DNA from: Prevotella sp.
Lineage (GTDB): Bacteria; Bacteroidota; Bacteroidia; Bacteroidales; Bacteroidaceae
DNA length: 64,000 nt
NCBI GenBank assembly: GCA_017557405.1
Contig: JAFYYV010000028.1
Coordinates: 124,001-188,000 of the forward strand
Direction: 5' to 3'
Below are positions 8,458-16,779 of this stretch, one piece after another; position 1 is the stretch's first letter; every line of letters begins with the position of its first letter. The notes under the pieces were generated by a model. That model saw nothing but the letters and a program-made list of their open reading frames with translations. It ran no database searches and had not been told where the DNA came from. A program made the position numbers and the translations under genes.

Positions 8458-8545
8458 ACATTGACCATTGACCATTGAACATTGAAAGTTTCGATTACGC
8501 GAGAGCAGAGCCAAATTACATTTGAGCTTTGCCGAGCATGAGGAA
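8458..8545. repeat. Heptamer microrepeat plus ~50-bp dispersed repeat
   Basis: TTGACCA-type heptamers (8460-8483) are followed by TCGATTACGCGAGAGCAGAG and GCTTTGCCGAGCATGAG (8490-8545). The second part has copies at 8870-8912 (inverted, inside the acetyltransferase remnant) and 10969-11016. Confidence 0.6.
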
Positions 8546-8576
8546 CCATTCCCGAGCAAGCTCGAGCGGAGCATTG

Positions 8577-8612
8577 AAAGAGATCACCGAAATCATTCGA
8601 TGACCTCTTTTT
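8577..8612. terminator. Bidirectional terminator
   Basis: AAGAGATCA / TGACCTCTTT arms enclose an inner CGAA...TTCG pair, with A-rich and T-rich flanks. It separates the converging DUF2461 gene and the minus-strand redox operon. Confidence 0.55.
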
Positions 8613-8618
8613 AATTCT

Positions 8619-8948
8619 TTAATTTTTTAATTTTTTAATTCCGCTAAGCAAGGCAACTTGCGACGCCCAGGCTGGTGGTGATACCGTAGATGACTCAGGA
8701 ATGCCCGGAATCAAGTCTTCTATCGTCTTCCTGTAGTCATCATCCTCTACGGTCATGGTTTGCAGCTTTGCACAAAGATGCTTGGCCCTGAAGTAACTTG
8801 CCAGACATTCCTCGCTCGTGAAGTCATAGAACTCCTCACTCCGCATCTTTTCAAATTGAGTTTTACTCTTATTCAGTCGCGACTCGGCAGAGCTCAAACA
8901 AGTTTGGCTTTGCTCTCGCTGCTTCTTCATTTCTGTTTTCATACTCAT
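8619..8948 (-). pseudogene. Truncated sugar O-acetyltransferase (N-terminal remnant)
   Basis: 109 residues. The middle part (about residues 33-92: EKMRSEEFYDFTSEECLASY through EDLIPGIPESSTVSPP) resembles the N-terminal Mac domain of maltose/nodulation-type O-acetyltransferases, which normally leads into a left-handed beta-helix of 100 or so residues. Here the catalytic part is missing: the frame runs into an unrelated tail and stops. The first 30 residues are encoded by a dispersed repeat (inverted copy at 8870-8912). The start overlaps the stop of the preceding ABM gene by one base. I judge it a decayed gene; it may still be translated. Assignment rests on motif memory only. Confidence 0.5.
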
Positions 8949-9349
8949 TACTTCCTGATGAACTGATTCTCCGATTCGGGTGTTTCTGCAGCAGTATAGC
9001 GTTCCACCGTCATGTGGAGGTCGTACTTCTCGCGAAGCTTGGCGATGGTGTCCATCATGGGCGTCGCATGATGCTTGTCGATGGCTTCCTGATTGGCCCA
9101 GCTGTCGATGAGCAGGATGGTCTCAGGGGCATCCAACGACTGGTAATACTCATACCTCAGATTGCCCTCCTCGGCTCTGATAGCGTCAACGGTGCCGCTG
9201 GAAACCATCTCCTCAGCGAACTTCCTGGCATTCCCGTCCGTGCCTGTGTACCTCAGATTGACTGTTATCGACATACTCTTCTCCTCTTTATCTCCGCAGC
9301 ATCCTATTAGAAGCAAGAGAACGGATAGTATCACTGCGATTTGTTTCAT
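8948..9349 (-). CDS. Antibiotic biosynthesis monooxygenase-fold lipoprotein
   Basis: 133 residues. Lipoprotein signal MKQIAVILSVLLLLIGC with Cys17. The remainder (28-120) fits the ABM ferredoxin-like fold: MSITVNLRYTGTDGNARKFA, EEGNLRYEYYQSLD, ETILLIDSWANQEAIDKHHA, as in YgiN-like quinol monooxygenases. Its role here is probably redox or quinone chemistry on the outer face of the membrane. It follows the flavoprotein gene by 3 bp in the same direction and is followed by the acetyltransferase remnant, so it is the third gene of a four-gene unit. Confidence 0.8.
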   Translation of the reverse strand: MKQIAVILSVLLLLIGCCGDKEEKSMSITVNLRYTGTDGNARKFAEEMVSSGTVDAIRAEEGNLRYEYYQSLDAPETILLIDSWANQEAIDKHHATPMMDTIAKLREKYDLHMTVERYTAAETPESENQFIRK

Positions 9350-9352
9350 ACT

Positions 9353-9868
9353 TTACAGTTTCTCCACCAATTCCTGAACTTTGCTCAGTGTCGCGGCAGT
9401 CTTCTGCTCGTCGATCTTTGCGCTGACGTAGCCCATATTCTCCACGCCCCAGTAGTTGCAGATGTCGCGCACTTCAGCGATAGCGCCATCATAGACATTA
9501 GGCGAATAGGATGACATCAGCAGGGCAATCTTCTTCACCTTCGCGGGTTTGTTCACGCAGTACATGCGTTGGATGGGAAGCTGTATCTGGGCACAGAGCG
9601 TGAAGTAGTAGATGGGGGCTGCCAATACCAGCACCTCGGCTTCTGCCATCAGCGGGTAGAGTTCCTGCATGTCGTCCTTCTGGATGCAGGCGCCATTGCC
9701 CTTATTATGACAGTACTCGCAAGCCAGACAGCCTGCAATCTTTTTTCTCGACACGTTGACCAACGTTACCTGGTGACCTGCTGCCTCGGCAGCTTTCTTG
9801 TACTCTTCCGCCATCCAAGCGGTGTTTCCTTTGGCTCTCGGAGAGCCTTGTAAAATCAGGATATTCAT
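9353..9868 (-). CDS. Iron-sulfur flavoprotein (NADPH-dependent FMN reductase family)
   Basis: 171 residues with the flavodoxin-like fold. The N-terminal MNILILQGSPRAKGNT is the FMN phosphate loop. A compact cysteine set C-x2-C-x2-C-x7-C (CLACEYCHNKGNGAC) is the [4Fe-4S] motif of Isf-type iron-sulfur flavoproteins. AAPIYYFTLCAQIQLPIQRM matches the family's substrate-binding helix. It likely passes electrons in the cytosol; partner unknown. It lies 16 bp behind the DUF362 gene and 3 bp before the ABM gene. Confidence 0.88.
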   Translation of the reverse strand: MNILILQGSPRAKGNTAWMAEEYKKAAEAAGHQVTLVNVSRKKIAGCLACEYCHNKGNGACIQKDDMQELYPLMAEAEVLVLAAPIYYFTLCAQIQLPIQRMYCVNKPAKVKKIALLMSSYSPNVYDGAIAEVRDICNYWGVENMGYVSAKIDEQKTAATLSKVQELVEKL

Positions 9869-9884
9869 AATTATTTAGGTTTGT

Positions 9885-10910
9885 TCATTTGTCGATATTT
9901 ACCAACGTGTATTGGCGGCTGCCAAGACCAATCTTCTCGGCATGCTCGATGGTATGAACTCCATGCTGCTGGTCGATACGGTTCAACAGATCGGTGGGGT
10001 CGTTCTTCGCTGTCACTTTCTGTTGGTTGATGATGTCGATGCAGGCTTGGTCGAGAGCCACGGGATCGGTACTGGCCAGAATGCCGTAGTCCTCCAGTTT
10101 CACAGGTTCGGGATGGTCCACGCAATCGCAGTCAATCGACATGTTGTTCATCACCGAGATGTAGATGATGCCCTGTTTCTTCTCAAAGTAGTTCACCACA
10201 GCCTGAGCAGCAGCTGCCATACTCTCGAGGAAACCATCCTGATTGCCGATGTACTCAGGTGTCCACAGCTTCTCCATGTCGAGCTTTTCCATCTTACCGG
10301 CCGAGTGGATATAGGCCTTGCCGTTCTGGCTGCCACAGCCGATGGAGAGGTTCTTCAACGCACCACCATAGCCACCCATGGGATGTCCCTTGAAGTGGTT
10401 CAGGGCAATCATGAAGTCGTAGTTGGCCATGTGCGTTCCCACGATGTCGTACTTCAGGTGTGTCGAATCCTGTACGGGAATCCGCATCTCGCCCTCCTCG
10501 TCCATAATGTCAACCTTGAACGTAGGCGTAAAGCCATGCCGCTCGATGACCTTCCAGTGGTTGGCAGAGTTGTTGCGGTCGTCCTGCACATCCTCAGGCG
10601 CGTTGCCGTAGGCGGTGTTGCATTCCACGATGGTGCCGTCCACCTCCGCAATCAGGTTCTTGATGAGTTCGGGCTTCAGGTAGTTGGGGTTGCTGCCCTC
10701 GCCAGTGCTCATCTTGACAGCCACGCGCCCTTGGGCTTCCACACCCAGGGCTTTGTAGATTTTCACCAATGACTCAGGCGAAATCTCCCTGGTCAAATAA
10801 ACTGTAGGGGCATTCTTGTTTTCCATTGCTTCCTTTTTTGTGTTGTTTTTTTGTGTACATGCAACCGCCATCATCAGCAGTGCCGACATTGCTAATACTA
10901 TCTTCTTCAT
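9885..10910 (-). CDS. DUF362 domain lipoprotein
   Basis: 341 residues. Lipoprotein signal MKKIVLAMSALLMMAVAC (Cys18). The DUF362 core spans about residues 36-310, with VAVKMSTGEGSNPNYLKPEL, FMIALNHFKGHPMGGYGGAL and the C-terminal GILASTDPVALDQACIDII. Many DUF362 proteins also carry ferredoxin clusters; this one has only a few cysteines (DCDCVDH) and no 4Fe-4S pair. First gene of the redox operon with the iron-sulfur flavoprotein and ABM protein, which suggests electron transfer, but no reaction can be assigned. Promoter-like TATATTTG boxes lie upstream on the minus strand. Confidence 0.85.
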   Translation of the reverse strand: MKKIVLAMSALLMMAVACTQKNNTKKEAMENKNAPTVYLTREISPESLVKIYKALGVEAQGRVAVKMSTGEGSNPNYLKPELIKNLIAEVDGTIVECNTAYGNAPEDVQDDRNNSANHWKVIERHGFTPTFKVDIMDEEGEMRIPVQDSTHLKYDIVGTHMANYDFMIALNHFKGHPMGGYGGALKNLSIGCGSQNGKAYIHSAGKMEKLDMEKLWTPEYIGNQDGFLESMAAAAQAVVNYFEKKQGIIYISVMNNMSIDCDCVDHPEPVKLEDYGILASTDPVALDQACIDIINQQKVTAKNDPTDLLNRIDQQHGVHTIEHAEKIGLGSRQYTLVNIDK

Positions 10911-10953
10911 GCTATTTACTTTTTGGGGTTTGCAAAAGGTTATTAACTGGACT

Positions 10954-10987
10954 CAAATATATAAAATTTCGATTAAGCGAGAGCAAA
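10954..10987 (-). promoter_or_regulatory. Promoter of the DUF362 redox operon
   Basis: On the minus strand a -7 box TATATTTG (10954-10961) has TTTG (10984-10987) 22 bp upstream. A second TATATTTG box lies at 11038-11045. Confidence 0.5.
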
Positions 10988-11016
10988 GAAGTTTGTTTCA
11001 TTTGCCGAGCGTGAGT
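10969..11016. repeat. ~50-bp dispersed repeat
   Basis: TCGATTAAGCGAGAGCAAAG ... TTTGCCGAGCGTGAG. Related copies lie at 8490-8545 and, inverted, at 8870-8912. Confidence 0.6.
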
Positions 11017-11049
11017 AGCTTCGTGCAGAAATCTGCACAAATATACAAA

Positions 11050-11080
11050 AAAATCCTCCATATTATTGCGATATAGAGGA
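11050..11080 (-). terminator. Terminator of the GH2 gene
   Basis: On the minus strand TCCTCTATAT pairs with ATATGGAGGA across a CGCAATA loop with one mismatch, followed by a run of seven T. Confidence 0.7.
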
Positions 11081-11094
11081 GTCTTTTTGATTTT

Positions 11095-14000
11095 TTATGA
11101 GAATTGTCGTTCTTGGGAACGAACGACGGTTGTCATGAACTCTATCTCCACGATGCGTAGTTCATGGTTGGCTTCCCCACCATTCTTGGCTTTGAAGAGG
11201 TCGAGCTCGCCAGCGGCAGGCTCAGCCACCTCTACGATACCACCGAAGGCATCCTTGTCCTTGCCAGCTCCTTTCAGACGGATGGTTATCTCGTCGGTCT
11301 TGACAAGTTTGGTAGGCTTCAGGTGGATGTAGCCAAGGCTGCGCTCAGTTTCTCCACTCCATATAAGCGTCTTACCAGCATAGATTTCAATGGGATAACT
11401 ACGAAGTCGCCAGCCAGTGAGCTTCAGGCAGACGTCGTCTACGATGGTTTCCTTTGCGAGTTTGTAGGTAATCCACGCGGTGGAGAGGCGACCGTCATTT
11501 TTCCATTCCGAGAGTTCATTGTCGTCGTAGCTACGCCATGCATGTTCTGAGTCATAACCTGCGTTGGCAGAAACGATGCCTATGCTTTGAGCCTGCTCTG
11601 TGTAGGAAGCAGTCAACGGAGTCTCACCACGATCCAAACGGCTCTTAAGCGTCAGTTGCGGCAAATCACTCTCAACTCTCACCTCCGAGCTCTGCACTTT
11701 AATAAAGGCAGGTTTTATGCCCTCTGCGTATGCTGAAAGATGAATCTCTCCTGCGTTCGGGGTCGTACGGACGAGCACGCGGTTCACACCACACTCAACG
11801 GGAAGATTCATTGCGCCCACATAGTTGTCGGAGATGTTCTTCGTGGCAGCGGCGTCGAGAAGACCTTCCGACCGATTCTCGTCTGGGCGTTGCATATCAC
11901 TGTTCTGACGGGTGGCGATGCCCCCTATCCACTTGGCTTCGCCTGACAGCTCGAAATGAATCATGCGGTCATCGAGCGGACAGCGGTGGCCTTCCCTGTC
12001 GAGCACCTCCACTTGGAAAAGCACCATGTCGGCACCATCGGCCTTCGTTCCCTGAGGGTTCTCAATGGCGGTGAGTCTCAGCTGATAAGGTTCGCCCGCG
12101 GTCTCCAGCTTATAGCGACTTCCATCATTAGCTACAGCCTCCAGCGTGCCAGGCTCGAAAGGAACATCGTCGAAGGTGAAGAGATAGCGGTAGCTCTGAC
12201 GACCCTTGCCCAAGGAACGGCCATTCAGGAACAGTTCCACCTCGTCGCCAGTACTTACGACATAAACGGGAAGCCCCTTTCCTGCCTCCCCCAGATTGGG
12301 GAGGAGTTTTACCTTCTGTGGACTTTCCCCCTGTTGGGGGGATAAGAGAGTGGCTCTGTTCCAATGCCCGATGATATACGTCTTTGCCTCTTCGGGTTCC
12401 ACCCAGCCCGACCACATCACCTGATGGGCATAGAATGCATCCTTGGGGATGCGCATGGCATCGACGACACCACTGGTGCGATAGTTCGACTCACCACGAT
12501 GGTGGGTGTTCGTGTCGGAGAAGACAATCTTCACACCACCCGATGAGACTCGGGTGCCTGTACCCGGACGCTCACGCCAATAGTCGTACCAGCGGCGCAC
12601 CATCTCGATGGCCAGCTGGTCCATGTTGTGATTGTACTCGGTAGCAGGATTGCCACGATAAAGCGGACCTTCACCCTCTTTGTGATAAGGATAGCTCCAT
12701 TCGTCCCAGTATTTGCGCAAACCCTCGTCGCGACAGTACTCCATCGCCCACATGGGGTGCTTCTTCGACTTGTTGATATACAGCATCTCGCCACCATACT
12801 CCGCCTCGTCGATGTCGAGCATCTCACGACTGCCTATGGCGCGTCCGCCATGCGGGTCGTACTCATCGCGTATGTCCTTCATCACCAGCATGTGCTCGCG
12901 ACTGATGCTCTCGTTGCCGCATTCGTAGAAGAGTATCGAGGGGTTGTTACGGTTGTAGATGATGGCATCGCGCATCAACTCCGTGCGTTGTGCCCAGCGA
13001 GCGCCCTCCACATCCTTCTCGGCATCACCAGCAGGCATTGCTTGGATGAGCCCTACACGGTCGCACGACTCGACGTCCTGCTTCCAAGGTGTGACATGCA
13101 TCCAGCGCACCACGTTGCCACCCGACTCCACCATCAGCCCGTTCGAGTAGTCGCTCAGCCACGCAGGAACACTCAGCCCCACCCCAGGCCACTCGTTCGA
13201 CGTGCGTTGGGCATAACCGTGTACCATCAGGCAGCGGTCGTTCAGCCAAATCTTGCCCTCGCCGAAGCGAGTCTTGCGGAAGCCCGTGCGGGTTACGACC
13301 CGGTCGCTTCCGGCGTCATCGAGTGTTTCTCTCAGATAGGTTTCCACCGTATACAGATAACCGTAACCCCACGACCAGAAATGAAGCCCACGAAGCTCTT
13401 TTTCGGCCTTGGCAATAATGGTCTCTCCTGGTTGCAACGTCAACTTCTCGCTACCGTTGAATCCGGCTATCTTGTTGCCATCTTTGTCTTTCACAACGAC
13501 CGTCAGGAAGAATGTACGAGGCTTGTTGTCTTCATTTTTCACTTCAGATTCAACGTGAATCGTGGCTTTGCGGTTGGGAATGTCAAAGTCGGTGGCATAG
13601 ACATAAGTGCCCGTGGTGCCGAGATCGGAGTACAGCGGCAGCGTCTGGTAGAGCCTGTCCGTCACGTGCAGCCACACGTTCTTCGGAATACCACCGTAGT
13701 TGGTGTTGAAATTGCGGTCGTTCCACTGGTAGCGACTGTCGTGACGGCGCGAGCGATACGTCCAGCTGTTGTCACAGCGCACAGCCAGCACGTTCCTGCC
13801 CTTCGTGATGTAGGGCGTCAAGTCAAAGCCGCAGGCCATCACCCCATTCTCGCTGAAGCCCACGTGATGACCGTTCAGATAAACGTCCGCTCCCTGGCGT
13901 ACGCCCTCAAACTCGATGAAGTATTTAGCGGTGAGAGGTGAGGGGTGAGAGGTGAGAGAAAACACTTTCCTATACCAACAGATGGTGTCCGTCAGGTCGA

Positions 14001-14214
14001 CAATGTCCTTGCGGAAAGCCTCGTCGCCATTGAAGGCATAAGGCAGCGTCACTCGTTGCCACCGACTATCGTCGAACTCTACTTCTGCAGCCTCCGGCAC
14101 ATCGCCAACACACAGTCGCCAGTCGGCATTGAAATTAATACGTTCCCTACCTGTCGCAGCCAGAGGCATCATGAGTGTCATCAGGGCTACCCATATCGTC
14201 ATTTTTAGTCTCAT
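11095..14214 (-). CDS. Glycoside hydrolase family 2 protein (beta-galactosidase-like)
   Basis: 1039 residues. A signal-like N-terminus (MRLKMTIWVALMTLMMPLAA) is followed by the GH2 jelly-roll domain (INFNADWRLCVGDVPEA, YFIEFEGVRQGADVYLNGHH), an Ig-like domain, the TIM barrel (NRNNPSILFYECGNES holding the acid/base Glu; WAMEYC the probable nucleophile), and C-terminal DUF4982/Ig-like domains (VELFLNGRSLGKG). It cleaves beta-linked sugars from polysaccharides in the periplasm; specificity cannot be read. I start at 14214 as the signal peptide begins there; an ATG 7 codons upstream is possible. Three repeat-derived stretches interrupt the protein in frame (13931-13957, 12270-12346, 11666-11682). 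No SusC/D genes are near. Confidence 0.88.
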   Translation of the reverse strand: MRLKMTIWVALMTLMMPLAATGRERINFNADWRLCVGDVPEAAEVEFDDSRWQRVTLPYAFNGDEAFRKDIVDLTDTICWYRKVFSLTSHPSPLTAKYFIEFEGVRQGADVYLNGHHVGFSENGVMACGFDLTPYITKGRNVLAVRCDNSWTYRSRRHDSRYQWNDRNFNTNYGGIPKNVWLHVTDRLYQTLPLYSDLGTTGTYVYATDFDIPNRKATIHVESEVKNEDNKPRTFFLTVVVKDKDGNKIAGFNGSEKLTLQPGETIIAKAEKELRGLHFWSWGYGYLYTVETYLRETLDDAGSDRVVTRTGFRKTRFGEGKIWLNDRCLMVHGYAQRTSNEWPGVGLSVPAWLSDYSNGLMVESGGNVVRWMHVTPWKQDVESCDRVGLIQAMPAGDAEKDVEGARWAQRTELMRDAIIYNRNNPSILFYECGNESISREHMLVMKDIRDEYDPHGGRAIGSREMLDIDEAEYGGEMLYINKSKKHPMWAMEYCRDEGLRKYWDEWSYPYHKEGEGPLYRGNPATEYNHNMDQLAIEMVRRWYDYWRERPGTGTRVSSGGVKIVFSDTNTHHRGESNYRTSGVVDAMRIPKDAFYAHQVMWSGWVEPEEAKTYIIGHWNRATLLSPQQGESPQKVKLLPNLGEAGKGLPVYVVSTGDEVELFLNGRSLGKGRQSYRYLFTFDDVPFEPGTLEAVANDGSRYKLETAGEPYQLRLTAIENPQGTKADGADMVLFQVEVLDREGHRCPLDDRMIHFELSGEAKWIGGIATRQNSDMQRPDENRSEGLLDAAATKNISDNYVGAMNLPVECGVNRVLVRTTPNAGEIHLSAYAEGIKPAFIKVQSSEVRVESDLPQLTLKSRLDRGETPLTASYTEQAQSIGIVSANAGYDSEHAWRSYDDNELSEWKNDGRLSTAWITYKLAKETIVDDVCLKLTGWRLRSYPIEIYAGKTLIWSGETERSLGYIHLKPTKLVKTDEITIRLKGAGKDKDAFGGIVEVAEPAAGELDLFKAKNGGEANHELRIVEIEFMTTVVRSQERQFS
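12270..12346. repeat. GC-rich dispersed repeat inside the GH2 coding sequence
   Basis: Palindromic words CCTCCCCCAGATTGGGGAGG and TTTCCCCCTGTTGGGGGGAT encode the insert LLSPQQGESPQKVKLLPNLG in the minus-strand protein, between two conserved strands (HWNRAT and VYVVSTGDEVELF). Confidence 0.65.
13931..13957. repeat. GTGAGAG heptamer microrepeat inside the GH2 coding sequence
   Basis: Units GTGAGAG/GTGAGGG repeat four times. On the minus strand they encode SLTSHPSPLT between YRKVF and AKYFIEFEG, which should be neighbouring strands. Confidence 0.65.
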
Positions 14215-14252
14215 AGGTCTTCTTTCATCTTTCACATCGCACAGTTTCTTTG

Positions 14253-14260
14253 CAAAGATA
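14253..14260 (-). promoter_or_regulatory. -7 box of the GH2 gene
   Basis: TATCTTTG on the minus strand, 38 bp before the chosen start. No clear -33 element at the expected distance. Confidence 0.45.
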
Positions 14261-14302
14261 CAAAAAAAGTCGGTTCAGCGAGCACAATTGCCAAACATTT
14301 AC

Positions 14303-14310
14303 TATATTTG
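14303..14310 (+). promoter_or_regulatory. -7 box of the EamA gene
   Basis: TATATTTG, 27 bp before the ATG at 14338; no clear -33 element. Confidence 0.45.
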
Positions 14311-14337
14311 CATCATAATTTTAAAGCAGCTCGGAAT

Positions 14338-14754
14338 ATGTGGAAAGTCTATGCCTTGTTGTCAGCCCTGTTTGCTGCGCTGACAGCCATTTTCGCCAAG
14401 GTGGGCGTGAAGGATGTGAACTCCGACCTCGCCACCGCCATCCGCACAAGCGTCATACTCGTTCTCACGTGGGGCATCGTGTTGTTCGGACGACACGTCA
14501 GCGAAATCCGTGATGTCGGCAAAAACACCTGGCTATTCCTCGTGCTCTCAGGCGTCGCCACAGGCCTCTCGTGGCTGTTCTACTTCAAGGCCATCCAGTT
14601 GGGCGATGTCGCCCGAGTAGCCCCCATCGACAAGCTCAGCGTCGTCATCACCATCCTCCTCGCCTTCATCTTCCTCCACGAGCAAGTGAACCTGCGGGTG
14701 GTCATTGGCGCCCTGCTCATCACCGCCGGAAGCGTCCTGATGCTCATGAAATAA
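14338..14754 (+). CDS. EamA-family single-domain membrane transporter
   Basis: 138 residues with about five hydrophobic segments (starting WKVYALLSALFAALTAIFAK). The EamA pattern is seen in LSGVATGLSWLFYFKAIQLG, VAPIDKLSVVITILLAFIFL and the closing LITAGSVLMLMK. Half-size EamA proteins work as dimers in the inner membrane; the substrate is unknown. The start at 14338 follows a TATATTTG box; the longer frame would begin inside the promoter. Convergent with the BspA-like gene; a terminator lies at 14796. Confidence 0.85.
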   Translation: MWKVYALLSALFAALTAIFAKVGVKDVNSDLATAIRTSVILVLTWGIVLFGRHVSEIRDVGKNTWLFLVLSGVATGLSWLFYFKAIQLGDVARVAPIDKLSVVITILLAFIFLHEQVNLRVVIGALLITAGSVLMLMK

Positions 14755-14798
14755 GACTCCCCCACTCTTTTATCTCTTATCTCTCTATCTAAAAAAGA

Positions 14799-14833
14799 GC
14801 CACCAACTCTCCCGAGTCAGTGGCCGTTTTTTT
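14799..14833. terminator. Bidirectional terminator between EamA and BspA-like genes
   Basis: GCCAC / GTGGC with inner ACTC / GAGT, flanked by six A on the left and seven T on the right. Confidence 0.7.
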
Positions 14834-14853
14834 ATTTATATCTTCACAATGCC

Positions 14854-16569
14854 TCACCTACCCAATATGATGTTCACCAACGTGGTTACATCGTTGATGT
14901 TAACTTGGCCGTCGCCATCCATGTCACCCACTTGGGAAAGGTTGATGGTCGTGGTGGCGATGTCTGAATCCGTATAGCCGTCGCGAGTTGCCTTCACGCT
15001 TACTGTGAACGATGTGCCGAGAGAGATGACTCCATCTGTGCTTTCACCCGTAGAACCTGCAGGAGTGATGGTATAGACGTACGTCACGCCTTCCGTCTCG
15101 CATGTGCAGCGCACCTTGCCGTTTGCGTAGGTGATAGTGGGCGTGGCGCATTTATTGGCAAATTCAATGATCTCTTTGAACTCCTTCCAATAGTCAGCCG
15201 CCTCATAGAGGGTTTTGCTGCCTGCAGGCACGTAAAGCGTGGCATTGGCGCGGTTGGAGAAAGTTTCACTATAATCAATTGAAAGAGGTGTTTCTATATC
15301 TACTTTTACGGAGGTCAGGTTAGAACAGCCATAAAACGCATAACCACCGATGCTCGTCACGCTCGAGGGGATAGTCACGGAGGTCAGGTTGGAGCAATCT
15401 TGGAAAGCGTCGCTTCCGATGCTAGTAATATTCGAGGGGATGATGAATGAGGTTAGACTGGCGCAATGATAAAAAGCCCAATCGCCGATGGAAGTTACAC
15501 TAGAAGGGATGGTGATCTCGGTCATGCTTGTGCATTCAGCGAACGTGGCAAGACCAATGCTTGTCACATACTCAGGGATGGTGACCGAGGTCAAACTAGA
15601 GCAACCATAGAAAGCTTGCTTTCCAATACTGGTCACGCTGGTGGGGATGTCAATGGAGGTGAGGGCAGAGCAACCATAGAAAGCATAGTTTCCAATGCTG
15701 ATCACACTGGTGGGGATGTCAATGAAGGTGAGACTGGAGCAGCCAGAGAAAGCACTCTCTTCAATGCTGGTCACAGAATTGGGGATGGTCGTATTCTGGC
15801 AACCAGTTATTAGAGTATTGGTTTCCGTTTCAATAATACCATTACAATTATCACGCGAATCATATTTCGTATTCCCCGATTCCACACTGATAGAGATAAG
15901 TCCATTGCAAGCAACAAAAACACCCTTTCCAATGATGGTCACAGAATTGGGGATGGTCACAGAGGTAAGACCGGAGCAATTAGAGAAAGCATAGTTTCCA
16001 ATGCTGGTCACGCTGGTGGGGATGTCAATGGAGGTGAGGGCAGAGCAACCATAGAAAGCATCCTCTCCTATGCTGGTCACGGAGTTTGGAATGGAGATGG
16101 AGGTGAGACTGGAGCAGCCAAAAAACACATAGGATCCAATTCTCGAAACACTTGAAGGAATAGAGATGGAGATGAGGCTAGAGCAATCGTTAAAAGACCA
16201 ATCACCAATGCTTGTCACACTCGACGGGATGGTGACATTGGTCAGGCCTTTGCAACCTAGAAAAGCCCCATAGCCGATACTCGTCACACTCGACGGGATG
16301 GTTATAGACGTGAGACCGGAGCAACCATCGAAAGCCTCATATCCTATACTCGTCACATTACATGTCTCTCCTTCATATTCAATCGTTTTAGGAATGACAA
16401 TATCGCCAGTATAAGTGTTGATACTGTTAGAATAATTTGCTCTCACCTCTGCCGTTTGGTCATCGGTGTTGATGTAGTATTTGATATCATCAACAACGGC
16501 TACACCTGTATATGCACTTGACATCATTGGCAGGAACAACAAAACGATGAGTAATATTTGTTTTTTCAT
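14854..16569 (-). CDS. BspA-like leucine-rich repeat surface protein with dockerin tail
   Basis: 571 residues. Signal peptide MKKQILLIVLLFLPMMSSAY, then about 14 LRR_5 (Treponema pallidum/BspA-type) repeats of 23 residues with the pattern VTSIGxxAFxGCSxLTSITI between residues 75 and 420. One repeat is interrupted by about 45 residues. Then a short linker, an Ig-like domain (TPTITYANGKVRCTCETEGV), and a C-terminal dockerin-like calcium loop MDGDGQVNINDVTTLVNIIL. Such proteins are secreted adhesins or ligand binders in oral and gut Bacteroidetes. The near-identical repeats mean copy number may vary between strains. A consensus promoter lies upstream on the minus strand. Confidence 0.92.
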   Translation of the reverse strand: MKKQILLIVLLFLPMMSSAYTGVAVVDDIKYYINTDDQTAEVRANYSNSINTYTGDIVIPKTIEYEGETCNVTSIGYEAFDGCSGLTSITIPSSVTSIGYGAFLGCKGLTNVTIPSSVTSIGDWSFNDCSSLISISIPSSVSRIGSYVFFGCSSLTSISIPNSVTSIGEDAFYGCSALTSIDIPTSVTSIGNYAFSNCSGLTSVTIPNSVTIIGKGVFVACNGLISISVESGNTKYDSRDNCNGIIETETNTLITGCQNTTIPNSVTSIEESAFSGCSSLTFIDIPTSVISIGNYAFYGCSALTSIDIPTSVTSIGKQAFYGCSSLTSVTIPEYVTSIGLATFAECTSMTEITIPSSVTSIGDWAFYHCASLTSFIIPSNITSIGSDAFQDCSNLTSVTIPSSVTSIGGYAFYGCSNLTSVKVDIETPLSIDYSETFSNRANATLYVPAGSKTLYEAADYWKEFKEIIEFANKCATPTITYANGKVRCTCETEGVTYVYTITPAGSTGESTDGVISLGTSFTVSVKATRDGYTDSDIATTTINLSQVGDMDGDGQVNINDVTTLVNIILGR

Positions 16570-16619
16570 ATTCATATATTATTAAATTGTTGTTTCGGAA
16601 AGAATTAGTAGTTTGGTTG

Positions 16620-16651
16620 CAAATATAGAGGATTTTCGGGAAACTTCCAAA
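16620..16651 (-). promoter_or_regulatory. Promoter of the BspA-like gene
   Basis: On the minus strand TTTG (16648-16651), 20 bp, then TATATTTG (16620-16627); both boxes match consensus. Confidence 0.7.
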
Positions 16652-16735
16652 CAATCGGCCGAAAATGTTGCATAAGCGTTGTTGTCGGTTTCGTCGATTT
16701 TTCTTCATTTCGGCATAAAAAATAATGTTTTTTCT

Positions 16736-16766
16736 TTTGCTCTTCTCTCGTTTTTTTGTACCTTTG
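16736..16766 (+). promoter_or_regulatory. Promoter of the first leader RNA in the primase module
   Basis: TTTG (16736-16739), 19 bp, then TACCTTTG (16759-16766). The 326-bp gap between the BspA-like gene and the next gene holds this promoter, the BspA promoter, and the leader described next. Confidence 0.7.
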
Positions 16767-16779
16767 CAAAACAAAGGAG

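Noticed and set aside
12628-13941. 437-codon open frame on the plus strand opposite the GH2 gene
   Set aside because: It is the complement of a well-supported GH2 coding sequence, has no family motifs, and shows the Val/His/Arg-rich composition of an antisense shadow.
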